Positions 1 through 11,648 of a stretch of 64,000 nucleotides of DNA are shown piece by piece. The DNA is from Mytilus galloprovincialis (lineage: Eukaryota > Mollusca > Bivalvia > Mytilida > Mytilidae). Position numbers and translations under genes: made by a program. The notes under the pieces are model-generated. The model did not search any database. It saw only the letters and a list, made by a program, of their open reading frames with translations, and was not told the DNA's origin. How positions within the stretch are numbered: position 1 is the first letter of the stretch; the number at the start of each line of letters is the position of its first letter. The stretch is taken from NCBI RefSeq assembly GCF_965363235.1, contig NC_134846.1:69848724-69912723 (forward strand). Reading direction: 5' to 3'.

Positions 1-215
1 AAGATTAAAGCAGGAACACATTGGTTGCATAAAGGATCTATCATGGGCCCTCTACTTTTCTTGATCTATATCAATTACATTACCGATAACATTACACGTC
101 CGTGACAGAGAGGTCTTTGATTATTAAAGTCTACAAAACATGGTTAATATTGATTTTCAAAATAATGCAAACTTGGCAAATACATGGCCGTCAAGTTAGA
201 CCCAGAAAAAAAGAA
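1..215 (+). mobile_element. LINE reverse transcriptase fragment
   Basis: The first 105 bases read KGSIMGPLLFLIYINYI, the fingers/palm motif of non-LTR reverse transcriptases (usual form PQGSILGPLLFLIYINDL). In shifted frames the next stretch reads VNIDFQNNANLANTW and then WAVKLDPEKK, matching the segment after the FADD motif in jockey/CR1-like LINEs. The element enters from beyond the left edge, is frameshifted, and stops at a mussel repeat near 225. It is a dead remnant. Confidence 0.75.
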
Positions 216-224
216 ATGAACTAC

Positions 225-362
225 TTTTTAGCTGACTATGCGGTATGGGCTTTGCTCATTGTTGAAGGCCGTATGATTACCTATAGTTGTTAATGTCTGT
301 GTCATTTTGGTCTCTTGTGGACAGTTGTCTCATTGGCAATCATACCACATCTTCTTTTTTAT
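225..362 (-). repeat. Mussel GATGTGGTATGA repeat, family A
   Basis: Read on the minus strand this carries the GATGTGGTATGA and GCCAATGAGACAAC core, followed by the GTACGGCCTTCAAC-type segment. Other copies or fragments lie near 667-725, 9030-9085, 11320-11385, 14073-14262, 16201-16380, 21275-21640, 31131-31420, 31970-32065, 33576-33717, 41828-41925, 45040-45160 and 46285-46375. Many copies stop at the same end next to an AT-rich tail, which suggests a retroposon. I cannot name the family. Confidence 0.7.
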
Positions 363-768
363 ACTTTACCAACAGAAGAATTCCTGGTGGATTGTGCCTC
401 TCGTTTAAAGATATACTGATAAATCTTAGTGTCACCCTAAGTAATCACAGTAAATTAACAAAGCATATTGGTACCATTGATAAAAAGCCCCAAAGTTCGT
501 AGAACTAACTGATTTGTCTAAATCTACTCTGTATAAGGCGTTCCCTTCCACAACAGCAAACTCCAAGTTACATCACTCGTGTGTTGTGCTAATTGTGTCT
601 TATTTATTTTTTTTGCAAATATTTTATATTTCTGTGCCAAGTATACTATGACCTACAATGGTTTACTTTTATAAATTGTTATTTGGATGGAGAATTGTCT
701 CATTGGCACCCATACCACATCTTCCGATACCTATATATGTCATATATTGAATAATGTAAAATGATTAT
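363..768. other. No gene seen
   Basis: AT-rich sequence without a convincing coding signal. The only recognisable piece is a short minus-strand end of family A near 667-725. Confidence 0.5.
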
Positions 769-960
769 TTGCAATGGTACTGTGTAAGTTTGATTTTTGG
801 TGTTTTAACACTTTTAGGCATAGCTTATGGGCTATTTCGTGGCGGCCAGTTTTTATTGGTGGAGGAAGCTGGAGTGCCCGGAGAAACAGATTGTTTTGTA
901 AAGTCGATGGTGCACACTTGGGAATATTCAGGACAACTATTTAAGAAATACATGTCTTAA
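769..960 (+). other. Isolated 63-codon ORF, possible exon or repeat fragment
   Basis: A short open frame contains GGQFLLVEEAGVPGE, preceded by a pyrimidine-rich stretch ending in TTTTAG near 817. I recall similar strings in many predicted invertebrate proteins of unclear origin, so this may be a conserved repeat or an exon read in either orientation. No partner exon was found and no function is assigned. Confidence 0.2.
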
Positions 961-1655
961 GGATTGTTTTTCTATATACAAAAAATGCATTGTATATACT
1001 GCAGTTATCCACAACACTGACTCGGGATTTCGAAACATTTTCAGGCCGGCTGTTCAGCTCCTACCAAGGGGCAGCAATGTTAGGTTTTCATCTTAAAGAT
1101 TTTCCTTTTAAATTTGGAATAAAAGATACGCAACTCTTAATTATGCTCTGATCAATTGATAAATGAAATATTTCATACATTCAAACAATTACTGGCCATG
1201 AACCCTTTTGGGGTCATTACCGGACATTTTACTTCCCGACATATTTACAAACCTTGATATTATAGACCCGGCTATGGTAGACGCGGGACTTGGAATCATT
1301 CCTGACAATTATTTGTATGATATATAATAACAAGTATTACCGAGTATAATTATCTTCTAGATTCATGTTTTGTGAACATTTTAGACACATATATATTTTA
1401 TAAGAGCTGCACTCTCAACATAAACAGTTCTAAAAGAAAAGAAATGTGTCAACTTGGTATTGCAAGGCCCTATGTTGAGTTCTTTTACGTTCTTGCGTTC
1501 TACTGTTTTCCGCTGGCAAATGTTCTATCAACCAAATAGTCCATCCAAGATTCAGGTAAGTATGGTGTTAATCGTGCAAGATTCTGAAAATAAAGACAAA
1601 AGATAGTTATGTGGTCCATTCACTAAGCCTGTGCTCAAATATCGTATTACAATAC
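961..1655. other. No gene seen
   Basis: AT-rich sequence. I searched the minus strand for the missing last exon of the BDH1-like gene and found no convincing candidate. Confidence 0.5.
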
Positions 1656-2170
1656 ATTTGAGAATGGAAATGGGGAATGTGTCAAAGAGACAACAACCCG
1701 ACCCTAGAGCAGACAACAGCCGAAGGCCACCAATGGGTCTTCAACGCAGTGAGAAACTCCCGCACCCGGAGGAGTCCTTCAGCTGGCCTCAAAACAAATA
1801 AGTACACTGGTTCAGTGGCAATGGTCGTCATACCAAACTCCGAATTATACACAAGAAACTAAAATTAAAAATCATACACAACTAACAAAGGCCAGAGGCT
1901 CCTGACTTGGGACAGGCGCAAAAATGCGGCGGAGTTAAACATGTTTTTTTGAGATCTCAACCCTCCCCCTATACCTGTAGTTAATGTAGAAAAAGCAAAC
2001 ACTACAACAATACGCACAGTAAAACTCAGTTTAAGAGAAGTCCGAGTCCTATGTCAGAATAGAAAAGAAACTAAACAAAATGACAATAATACATAAATTA
2101 ACAAAGGACTACTAGCAGTTACTCGGTCAGTTAAATTGATATGTGTTAGTGTTTAACTTGCCTTTTGATA
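1656..2170 (-). mobile_element. Retroelement 3' tail, family B
   Basis: On the minus strand this carries the order seen at 27.6-28.5 kb: a TTTACTGTGCGTATTG segment, the CCCAAGTCAGGAGCCTC segment, the TGAAGACCCATTGGTGG segment, and an end in CCCCATTTCCATTCTCAA. Copies share one end and differ in length at the other, as expected of 5'-truncated retroelement insertions. No coding part is kept here. Confidence 0.65.
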
Positions 2171-2306
2171 ATCTTTGCAATTACCCTTTATTTTTTCCGA
2201 CAAGCTGAATAATGCGCACTGGAAACAGGTAATAAAAATCGGAACAGGAAATACTGATTGAAGTTACTAAAAGAAAGCACAAGGGATGTCACTTCAAGAT
2301 AGAGCA

Positions 2307-2516
2307 GGATCTGCTTACCTTTCCGGAGCACACTTTACCCGTGGTTTTTGTTTAGGTTCGTCTGCTTACCTTTCCGGAGCACACTTTACCCGTGGTTTTT
2401 GTTTAGGTTCGTCTGCTTACCTTTCCGGAGCACACTTTACCCGTGGTGTTTGTTTAGGTTCGTCTGCTTACCTTTCCGGAGCACACTTTACCCGTGGTGT
2501 TTGTTTAGGTTCGTGT
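2307..2516 (+). repeat. 51-bp tandem repeat, four copies
   Basis: Four near-identical 51-bp units begin CTGCTTACCTTTCCGGAG. Because 51 is divisible by three, two frames stay open and give a repeated 17-residue motif, but nothing else suggests coding. The unit matches the 3'-tail sequence of the Penelope-like fragments near 6145 and 7570, so it is probably an amplified piece of that tail. Confidence 0.85.
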
Positions 2517-2900
2517 TACAACATCTTATGTTTTTGTATGTAGTGATTTGTGGGCAGTTTTTTGTTTTTGTTCTTCGTTTTTCATCATGATTTTTCTCGG
2601 TGTCTATTCGACTTTTGAAAACATCCGACTTTTTATCCCAATATGTTGATATAAAATCATACCTGCCTAGATATTATCGGTGGCTGTACTGCATATCATA
2701 TTTAAGAATTTAAGAAAAATCTTCAGTCTGTGAAGAACATTTATATAGTGAAACGTTTGCATAACAACAAGGGAGTAAGCTGGACAATCGGAATAAAATA
2801 TTGATATAATTCACAAAAAACATACAGATGTTCATAGACGTATTGCAGACTTTATTACCCATCGCAAAGGTATGTTTAAATTATAAAAAGAAATACATAC

Positions 2901-3140
2901 GCAATACACATCGTAGAAGGAGTTGCTTCCACCAATAAGATATCTATATTTAGGGTGAGTGCTGACAACAGCATCCTCCATAGCGTCAATAACTGGTTTT
3001 AGTCCAGGATACGTACTGTTACTGCTACCACATACGGCCTTGTATAAATCTTCTAAATATTGTTTAGCATTGTAAACGTCTTGTACCTCTGGAGAAACTT
3101 TATCTGCCATGGTGTCGAAATCTCTTTTAATAGCTTTAAG
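2901..3140 (-). CDS. BDH1-like SDR exon 5
   Basis: Residues 256-335, from LKAIKRDF to the PKYRYLIGG segment. The acceptor TATTGCAG is good. A GTATGT donor follows DVYC in phase 0, so the gene continues to the left. Confidence 0.85.
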
Positions 3141-6100
3141 CTGCAATAATAAAATACATTTACAAACAACCTCAACTTGGCCATCAAAACAAGTTCGCAT
3201 TTCACCGGCAATTAATTTATACCGATTGAATGTGTTGGTTGCTTGATTGATTGACTGATGTTACTTGTTTAACGTTCAGTAGCAATTATTTTATGCATAT
3301 GCAGGAAGAGAACAAATTGGGCCACTGACGATTTGAAAATATGTTATGTATTTAAATTTGGTTGTTTGTGCTGCGCAGTCACAGACTGTCAGATGTGCAT
3401 TACATTTGCTTGGTTTTGATATCGGTAAGCATGCTCGTCTCTAACAAGACGCTAGTCGTTCAAGTTCATTCTTTAGTATCGAGTTACATCACTATAGAAG
3501 TGAAAGGATAGTTATATATAGTCTGTTATGAAACGTATCCTTAATTAAAGATAATACTCGCTTCGATTTTTGTCTTGCAGTTGTGTTAAACGCACATTGG
3601 GTTTCTTGGAAGTGTTCCCGCTTTCGAGTGCAAGTGGACGACTCTATTTGTAGTTAGTTTGGTGAGAATTATAAATGCATTTGTCTTGACGGGCAATCGT
3701 TCGCATCTGTGGTCATACTATGGGCACATCTTGTACAGATGGCACTGTTTTTGCTTTTTTTTTCATGAAGTTTGCTCAATTGTCTCTTTTCATTTTACTT
3801 AGTCTGTTCATATTTTTAACCACATCACCTACATTCCTTTATACATCGCTTTACACCATTGCATGCAAGTACTGAAGAGCAATTCAAATTAAAGATACAC
3901 GATACATAATAACGTTAATACTTACAGATTGTTCGTTTAGCATGCCTGTGGCTCCGCCAAAATTCCCAGGTTCTATAACGATTACCCGTACTCCAAACTT
4001 CAGCATTTCTAAACGTAGAACGTCTGAAAATGCTTCCCCGCCAAATTTAGTAATAACATAGGCAGCATTTTTTGGCAAGCAGAGTCTACCTTTTACACTA
4101 GTGGTGTTTAGAATGCGACCTGCAACAAATATCAAAGAATACCATAATCAAGTTTTCCCAAAGTTTACTTATATACTACGAAAAAACTATATCACAGTCT
4201 TAAGACTTGGGATTTCCTCTCTCCGGGTGCCTAATGGCATTGAATGCGAGATGTTGATTATTAACATAATGAATTTAAAACTAATCAACTTTTGGGACTC
4301 TTTATCCGACATCATTCCCTAAATAATTTTGAAATAAAGTGAAAAATATGGTATGAGACATAAATCTAACAACGTGTAGCAAGCATTCATACTTTTATGA
4401 TGTTTTGATATCGTATCGATTTGTAAAAAAAAGAGGTGATATCACGGGACACAGAAAACACACAAGTCGAGAAAAGCACCATGCATTGCAAACACAAAAT
4501 AAACATAAATAAATGGAGAATGTGTCCATGGGACACGGATGATGCCTTCCGCTTTCATACAACTTTATAAAGGAGCATAACTCAAGAACGCCACTAAATT
4601 CGAACTTAATCTTAATAATTATTATGTCTCATAACATTTGCTTAAGGTAAACTAAAATTAGAAAACGAACACCAATTTTGGGACGGAGGTAAGAACGGAC
4701 AAGGGTAACCCTTAATGGCGATGGCATAAAAACAATAGGCGACGAAAACAATAACAATTTCACAAAACACTACATAGAAAATTAAAGACTGAGCAACACG
4801 AACCCCATAAAACTTGATCTCATGATCTGGAAGGGTAGGCAAATATTACTCCAATAGCAGCGACCAATGTGTAACTCATGGTAAGAACATATAAGGCGAC
4901 CAGTCTCATTCGGCGGAGTCACAATCGAGAAAAAGATGACGTGATTGTAACGAGAATTAGAACATATCCGTGGTCATCTGTGACACAGATATTCCATAGT
5001 AGTCCTCATAAATTTCGTTTGTTAAGGTATGTGTTTTAAGTAATTTTTCCAAAACAGGTAATAAATGAACTTTGAGAAGATAAGGAAAAACTGATGGTTC
5101 GTCGTTAAAAAGACAAGGAAACAATTAAAGGAGTAGGTTCAGTAAGACCACTTTTTGGCCCCATTATTAAGCAGTTTTGCAAAATTGTGAAAATGTAATC
5201 TTTTAGCTATTTTTTGGAAAGTAAAATGCGTCTGCTACATAACTATGTGCCGTTTTTGACAATACAATGCACATATATCGTGTACTAGCATCATAAAGTC
5301 ATACAAAATTACTGAAATCTTCACAATTATAGCATTTTAGTTAAATTTTAGACGGTTTCCGTCTTAAATGAAAGTGGCCGCATTCGTGTTCATTCATAAT
5401 ATTGAAATGTATGTTGTATTTGATGATAATACATAACATATATAAAGGTTGGGGATGAACACGGATGCGGCCACTTTCATATTTGACAAAAACCATCTGA
5501 AAAGTGACGTTTTTTGGCATATATTTGATAGATTTTTCATTTTTAAGCTTCAATCGGAGCGTTTTTAATGACTGAATCAGTTAAAATCTTTTACATAAAC
5601 TAATCGAATCAATTGAAATAGACACTCAAGTGTTTACTGAAAATTGTCCTAAATATCTCGTTAAATGAAACTGAAATTTGGGGCCAAAATCGTCCCTTAC
5701 CGGACCTACTCCTTTCTAAAATAAAAAGATTTTTTTCCTGCCTAAAAGATTTAAAGTGAGTGAGATAAAATTTAAAGAGTTGGAAAACGTTAGTTACCTC
5801 TCTTTGCACAGCAACTTAGTATATATTATAGGCTTTTATTTTTTGTCTTTGAACATTATTAACCATTACTGAACAATGTGTTATAATCATAATCATCATA
5901 AAAACAAACAAATTGTGTCAACAAAGAAAACAAAATGGCATACATAGGTAAAACTAATAAGCAAAACAAACGACAACAATATAACATATGACCATAGCAC
6001 AACAACACAGTGGTAAGATGTATAAGTACCAAGCCACGCCAAAGGGATGTTACCAAAAATAGACTTTAACAGTCAATCTGCTATTGTGTGATGCATAATC

Positions 6101-9100
6101 CCTTGATTAAACTTTTTAGAAGTAACACGACGGGTGTCGCATGTGGAGTAGGATCTGCTTACCCTTCCGGAGCACTTTATTTCACCCCATGTTCTTGATG
6201 GGGTTCATATGTTCAGTCTTTATTTTTTTTTATTTTTTATGTTTTTTTTTTAATGCTGTTTGTTGGTCGTCCCTTGTTTTATGCCATGACACTGTCAGTT
6301 TATTTTCGCGACTTTTCAGCTAGAATATCCTTTTGTTTTCAATTTCCTCCCTTTTGGAACACGCTGTAGTCTTAATAAACGATTTAGAAAACAAAAATGG
6401 GTTTAATGTCTGTGTTAACAGTTTGAACCACTTTAATGGGAAACTTTTTATCAATATGTCCATAGATCAAACCTTTAGGGGTTTATTCTGGCTTCACGGG
6501 TAGTAATTGCCGAGTATCATCGTCATATATGCCGACAAAGCCTATGCAGAGTTCAAATTTTCTTATACATGTATAAGTTCCATTTCAATATGTTTTTGGG
6601 ATAGACCCCATTACATAAGTGTAGACAATTTACAGAGTACGCGTCTCGATTACATGCAGTAGATATTGGTGCCCTCTTTCTCATTTCCCCTTCCGGAACA
6701 CCCAAGTTTATCCCAAGTATTGGTTGGATCTGTGTTGTCCAGTTTCAGTATTCTGTGAAGTTTTTTGTTACTATTGTTTGTCTTTTTTTTTTTTAATTTA
6801 TTCTTGGCCATGGTGTTGTATTTTTTTTTTTTGGGTCTCCTGATTTATAAAGTTTCGTCCATATCCTCTCTCATTTTAGAAGAAGGCTATGAGGTTCAAC
6901 TCTCTGAACTTTGAAATATGTTTTGTGAATTTAAAATTCTTTATAACAACCATATACTAGTAAATAGGAAACGATTCAGTCCACTTGGAAGGAACGTTTT
7001 TTAATCCCAAAACCAGTACGATTTTAACAAAAAGACCGAACTCCAACAAAATTTCAAATCGTAAAGTTCTTTATCAAATGGCAAAATCAAAAGATCAAAC
7101 ACATCAAACGAATGGAAACTGTGACAACTGTGATATCCCTGACTGAGAATGGGATTTTCCTCATGTGGAAAATGATGGTTTAAACCTGGTTTAGCATCTA
7201 ACTAAACCTCTCATTTGTATGACAGTCGCATACAATTTCATTGTATTGACAGCAATGTGTGAACAAAACAAAATGAACAGACAAAATAGGTAACATTTCA
7301 ATAATAGGGATACTGGTACAACAGTCTTACTCTTAACTTACCATAAGACATGCATTAACAAATTAATTAATTAATTAAAATTCTAAATAGAAACATATTT
7401 TTTCATGACAAAGGATAAACGAGACTGTTACAACTTACCGGTATAATCTACACAAACATTCAAAAATAAACATTACAAAGAACAACACTTATAACTAAAG
7501 CAAGAACAACACGAACCCCTTTAAAAAAATAGGGGTTATACGAGGTGCTATAAAAGATAAGCAGATCCTGTTCCACATTTGACGCCCGTCGTGTTGCGCA
7601 TGCAAGTAAAATCCCGATAATAAGTCTAATTCGGTAGGTCACATTCGAGGAAATAAGGACTGGATTGTTGGTACGACAATTGGATTATATCCGTCGTCAT
7701 CTGTGAAACAGATATTCCATTACGGTCAAACAACTCGTGACGGCGTCCATAAACATTTCGTTCGAAGCAATAATGTTATATCAACTTCACCACTTGGAAC
7801 TCTTGGTTTTATAGCTTCCGTCACACAACAACCCTCTATCAAAGAAAACATGACAGGAAATGCAAGATCTGGAATATCGTATAAAATGAAAGATATATAC
7901 TCCATATGCGGGCGCTGATAAAATGCTGCTACATAGAAATGGCAAGTTCACAGTTGGGAACCTGACATCATATCTTAAGTCGCCAAGTTTTGTTCTCAAC
8001 CAACCATCATTGTCAATATTTAGATGTAAGTCAACATATGAGGCAGACTTAAATGTATGTCTTGTATTCTTTATCTCCATGTCGATGAGATAGATGCGTT
8101 CAACATATTAACCAAACCTTGAATTGTTTTAGTGACAGGACATAATCTATATAGCGGAACGTGAAGTTACACTTAGATATTAAGGCTAGGTCCTGTCTAT
8201 TATTCTTATAGGAAGCTCCTGAATTAAGTAGTCTTCATATGAAAAAAAACGAGTTTGCAAGAAAAGGAGCACAAACGAGTCGGCAAGAAAAGGAGCACAG
8301 TGTGTTCCCATGGGAATGTCGATTGTTTGAAAAAAAGCATCATCCAAACGAAACTTATATATTTTCCCCAAGAAAGCCAGCATCTTGATAATGTCAGTTT
8401 TTGGTATTTTTCTTGTTTGAATCTAACATTTTTTTTCGAAATACGTATTGTATTTTACAAGAGGCAAGATATTTGGATTGATCCTGGTGACGATAGTTAT
8501 AAGAATATTGTTGTCTTAATTCATATTTTTTTTTCGTGTATAAATATTTGTTTTTGATTCACGCATGCATATTTAAACCATCTTTATTGAGAATTACTGT
8601 TTTTAGTGCAAGCATATATATACAGTAAACATTCAAGTTTCTGAATTACTGTTAAATGATTGATTTATGGTGTTACCTTTACTTTTGCGGATCAATGGTA
8701 GAAATGCTTTGGTGACTCTGACCATTCCATACATGTTTACCTCCGATATTTTGTAAAACATTTCCATGGTACACAGCTCTATATCCCCTAGCATGTTTAA
8801 TCCAGCATTATTCACCAACGCCCATAATCCTACAAATATATTTTACAGGAGTAAGGCATAGGCGGCTTGAGAAGGGTGGGACAAGGTGCCCTTTGTGGTA
8901 CTTTACGTATATGGTCAAGGCAGAGTCCTTTTCATGTTTTACTCCAAACAGTGACTAATTGTGGAGCCTCTTTTTTCATTTTCCTGGACCCGCATCTATA
9001 CTGCTTAATATGAGCAATACGTTGGGGAAAAGAACTCTGGTTGAGAGTTGTCTCATTGGATACCATACCACATCTTCTAATTTTATACTTGACTAGCAAA

Positions 9101-11648
9101 AATGCAAAAACAAATCATTCACTGTTGGGTTTTTTTTATGATAACTGAAATGTGTACTGGTCATTCGATTTATCGATATTCTTGTCTGCATTTCAATATA
9201 TAAAATATAAAGACTTATCAGCACAAATTGATATTTTAATTATAAAAAGTTCGACATCAAATTGGGAGCATTATTTCAGTGTAAAGCGAGGACAGTTATT
9301 TGAAACCCTATGATTGTTAACTTTTACATAAATAACACCTCACGCATAACCGCTTTATTTTTTGTGGGAATACAAAATGAAAGACTATCATTGTATTTTT
9401 AAGTTATTTATAGAACTTTAAACATCAAAATAAGATCTGTTTTCGATAATAAAGATGCTATCTATAAACTACAAGGGTTATATTAATAATAACGATGATA
9501 TTTGAAAAACGGTAAACACATTACAACATAAACTATTTAACAAAATTGACCGATCCATGATTTAATTTGAAAATTCAGCTTTTCTTCTCTTTAGAGAATT
9601 TAATTCATAGTATTTGATCTCTATTTGTTAACACAAATATTAAAAAAGAAATAAAACCGTCAATTTTATAATTTGGTAATGACCTGCAAAAATAAGGGTT
9701 CGAGGAAAGCATTATGATTTGCTTAAGACTATAGAAACAACGGTTCGATGAAAGCCATCTTATGCAAGAATGTCAAAATGAATTGGAAAAGTATTATGAG
9801 GAAGAACAGCAAAACGAAAAGCAACTTCTATTCTTTTAAACTGAGTTTTACTGTGCGTATTTCTGTGTGTTTGTTTATTCTACATTGGCTAAAGGTATTT
9901 AGAAGGGGGGGTGAGATTTCAAGTCAGCAGCCTCTGTCCTTTGTTAAGTCTTGTATATGTTTTTTTATTTTAGTTAATTTATACGTTTTGGTTTTTAGTA
10001 TGACGTCTATTTTCACTGAACTAGAGCACATCTTTTTTCATTAGGGACCTGCCTCCGGGTGCGGAATTTTCTCGCTGCGTTGAAAGTCCATTGTGGACTT
10101 CGGCTTATATATCTGCTCTTTGGTCGGCTTGTTGTCTCTTTGGCATATTCCCCATTTCTATTCTCAATTTTATTATGGACAATCTCATACGCATCCATCC
10201 CGCATGCATTTAGAATAGTATACAAAACATTAATAAAGACATCATGGACTTACCACACCCTGTTTTTTCGTGGATTTTAGTCACGTATGTTACTGCTTTA
10301 AGCACCTCATCATCCTTTGTTATATTGAGACCAAGGACGTGTAGTCGACCTGTTTTACTTGTTTTGAGGTTTTTAGCTCCATCACTTTGATCCGATAAAC
10401 AACCAGCGAAAACTGTAAATCCCAAGCTGTCCAATCTTTTGGAAAATTCGTGTCCGAATCCTAGAGAACACAACTAACTATCAAATACATATTATCATTT
10501 GGCTCTTAGTACTCGTCTAACAATTTGTCTTAACATTATGTTTTACATTAACGATTTCGTTCAAGAAATTATGAATGAAACAAATTATTTCAATAAAAAT
10601 TGCCCTTCCCATACAAAAGATGAAATTTTGAAGCCTAAGAAAAAAGGACGACTTGACACGTAGGGTAACAATGCGATAACACTGCAGAATACAACATCAA
10701 ACTCTTTCTATGATATGTTTTTCATATTGTCTTTGCAGTGGGTTTTTTAACAGTTGGTCACCAAAAGTATCAAAAGAGTATGATTTCTGCAAATTTGACT
10801 AAATGTAAAAGTCAGACAGTGTTCGAAACCGGATTCCTGGAACAGTTGGCCACCGCTTTACCAATATGAACTACTAGTAAAAGAAGTACTCGCATAGCGA
10901 ACAATTGTAACTTACATAATCTGTGAGGTCAGGGGAAGCACCGCTATACAAGTTTTTTCACGTACGCTTATTTTACCAATTTTAAGGAGCACTGTTGGTC
11001 TCATATAGATAAAGAGTTGTCAGATATTTCGCCAGGAAAATCCTTTGTTGGACAACAACATAACGGAAAATCGAGTGCACCTACCCAAAATGGCAGAAAT
11101 CGAATTTGCAATTATGATTTTAATTGTGCTAGTTGATGAGGATTGCCTAATAAGAGTCTAAGCGTTCATCACTTTTTATGTTGTTGACAGTTGCAGGACT
11201 ACCGCATCATTTATTTAAATATATGTTTAACAGTATTTTGGACTAGTATGGCTGGCCTACTAACAAAATGTAAGCTGAGGGCCGTACGGTTGCTTATTAT
11301 TGCTAACATCCACTTCATTGTAACATTGGTGCCGTGGATAGTTGTCTCATTGACAATCATCATACCACACCTTTTTATTTTTATATTGAAGGATATACAC
11401 AAAATGAAAACGATAAAAAACGACTGAATATACTTACCGGTATCACATCCAGTAATAAGGACTCCTTGACCAGATACAGGTATCCGTTTTATTGTAGATT
11501 TTCTGTACAGGTAGAATGCAACATAAATAACAGACAGACAGACGAGAAAAGTTGTTACGTAGCAACACGAAAGTAACAGCGGCAGGCATACAATTGTCAC
11601 CAACCGTCCTACATCCCAATATGTCAAACCTATTGGCAATGCGGCCAT
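2901..11648 (-). CDS. Membrane-anchored short-chain dehydrogenase/reductase, BDH1/SDR9C-like (last exon not found)
   Basis: Exons on the minus strand: 11438-11648, 10254-10460, 8677-8829, 3926-4119 and 2901-3140, all with GT-AG junctions and running phase, giving 335 residues. Visible features: a hydrophobic anchor at about residues 15-48; the NAD(P)-binding TGxxxGxG motif TGCDTGFG at 66-73; NNAG at 146-149; and catalytic Ser198, Tyr211 and Lys215 in NTTSVKG and YVITK. The segments VFAGCL, VNNAGL, FLPLIRKSKGR, EAFSDVLR, VIEPGNF and the late PVIDA block follow 3-hydroxybutyrate dehydrogenase (BDH1) and the related retinol/steroid dehydrogenases closely. The family oxidises secondary alcohols; the substrate here cannot be told. 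BDH1 is mitochondrial, whereas this N-terminus looks like a membrane anchor. The frame ends at a GTATGT donor after DVYC. By family comparison only about 15-25 residues are missing, in an exon that is either unrecognised in 1-2900 or beyond the left edge. Confidence 0.9.
3240..3335 (+). repeat. SINE-like bivalve repeat, family F fragment
   Basis: A GATTGATTGACTGATG start, a TTAACGTTCAGTAGCAA middle and a TGCATATGCAGGA part match the better copy at 17765. It lies in an intron or 3' region of the SDR gene. Confidence 0.5.
3926..4119 (-). CDS. BDH1-like SDR exon 4 (catalytic)
   Basis: Residues 191-255. Carries catalytic Ser198 and the YxxxK pair Tyr211/Lys215, then EAFSDVLRLEM and VIEPGNF. The acceptor is TTGCAG and the donor GTAAGT. 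It follows a 4.6-kb intron that holds Penelope-like debris and a small transposon. Confidence 0.92.
4640..5040 (-). mobile_element. Penelope-like retroelement 3' end
   Basis: On the minus strand the piece containing GGAATATCTGTGTCACAG and the downstream GGGGTTCGTGTTGC-type tail match the 3' part of the element at 7440-8395. Only the 3' end is present. Confidence 0.55.
5127..5717. mobile_element. Terminal-inverted-repeat element, about 590 bp
   Basis: Inverted ends of about 35 bp begin AGGAGTAGGT on both strands and include a conserved GGCCCC block. Inside, a second inverted pair (CGCATTCGTGTTCAT at 5380; its mirror at 5456) makes a hairpin. There is no coding capacity. The target duplication is unclear and the superfamily unknown. 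Confidence 0.65.
6130..6300 (+). mobile_element. Penelope-like retroelement 3' tail
   Basis: GGATCTGCTTACCCTTCCGG and the ATGGGGTTCATATG segment match the untranslated tail of the Penelope-like family (compare 7570 on the minus strand). A related but weaker tail lies near 6685-6780. Confidence 0.5.
6990..7145 (-). repeat. Dispersed repeat, family C fragment
   Basis: On the minus strand this matches the family at 26635-26875 (CGTTTGATGTG, TTTTGCCATTTGAT and GGAGTTCGGT segments). A third copy lies near 45440-45740. Confidence 0.55.
7440..8395 (-). mobile_element. Penelope-like reverse transcriptase fragment with 3' tail
   Basis: On the minus strand the sequence contains DIPMGTHCAPFLAD, the usual IPMGTNCAPLLAD palm motif, followed by an SASYVDLHLNIDNDG segment, an FPFLCS...PAYGVYIFHFIRYSRSC segment, a YG..HELFDRNGISVSQM segment and the family's untranslated tail. 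This order is typical of the Penelope-like transcriptase family common in bivalves. The copy is broken several times and 5'-truncated. Confidence 0.7.
8677..8829 (-). CDS. BDH1-like SDR exon 3
   Basis: Residues 140-190, GLWALVNNAG through FLPLIRKSK. The acceptor is TTGTAG and the donor GTAACA. It contains the NNAG motif. Confidence 0.9.
8840..9740. other. SDR intron without clear features
   Basis: AT-rich intronic sequence. A family A end on the minus strand at 9030-9085 is the only repeat recognised. Confidence 0.5.
9836..10172 (+). mobile_element. Retroelement 3' tail, family B
   Basis: Plus-strand copy running from the TTTACTGTGCGTAT segment to CCCCATTTCTATTCTCAA. It lies in the second intron of the SDR gene, close to exon 2. 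Confidence 0.65.
10254..10460 (-). CDS. BDH1-like SDR exon 2
   Basis: Residues 71-139. The acceptor is CTCTAG before GATTCGG, completing TGCDTGFG. The exon encodes FTVFAGCLS and the strand-3 region LHVLGLNIT, and ends at donor GTAAGT. Confidence 0.9.
10480..11180. other. SDR intron 1, no gene seen
   Basis: AT-rich intronic sequence with no recognised repeat or coding signal. A family A fragment follows at 11320-11385. Confidence 0.5.
11438..11648 (-). CDS. BDH1-like SDR exon 1
   Basis: Residues 1-70 plus one base. It starts MAALPIGL, carries the membrane anchor and the start of the nucleotide-binding motif, and ends at donor G|GTAAGT. Confidence 0.88.

Noticed and set aside
2286-2543. 85-codon repeat protein
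   Set aside because: Four copies of a 51-bp tail-derived repeat with no support for translation.
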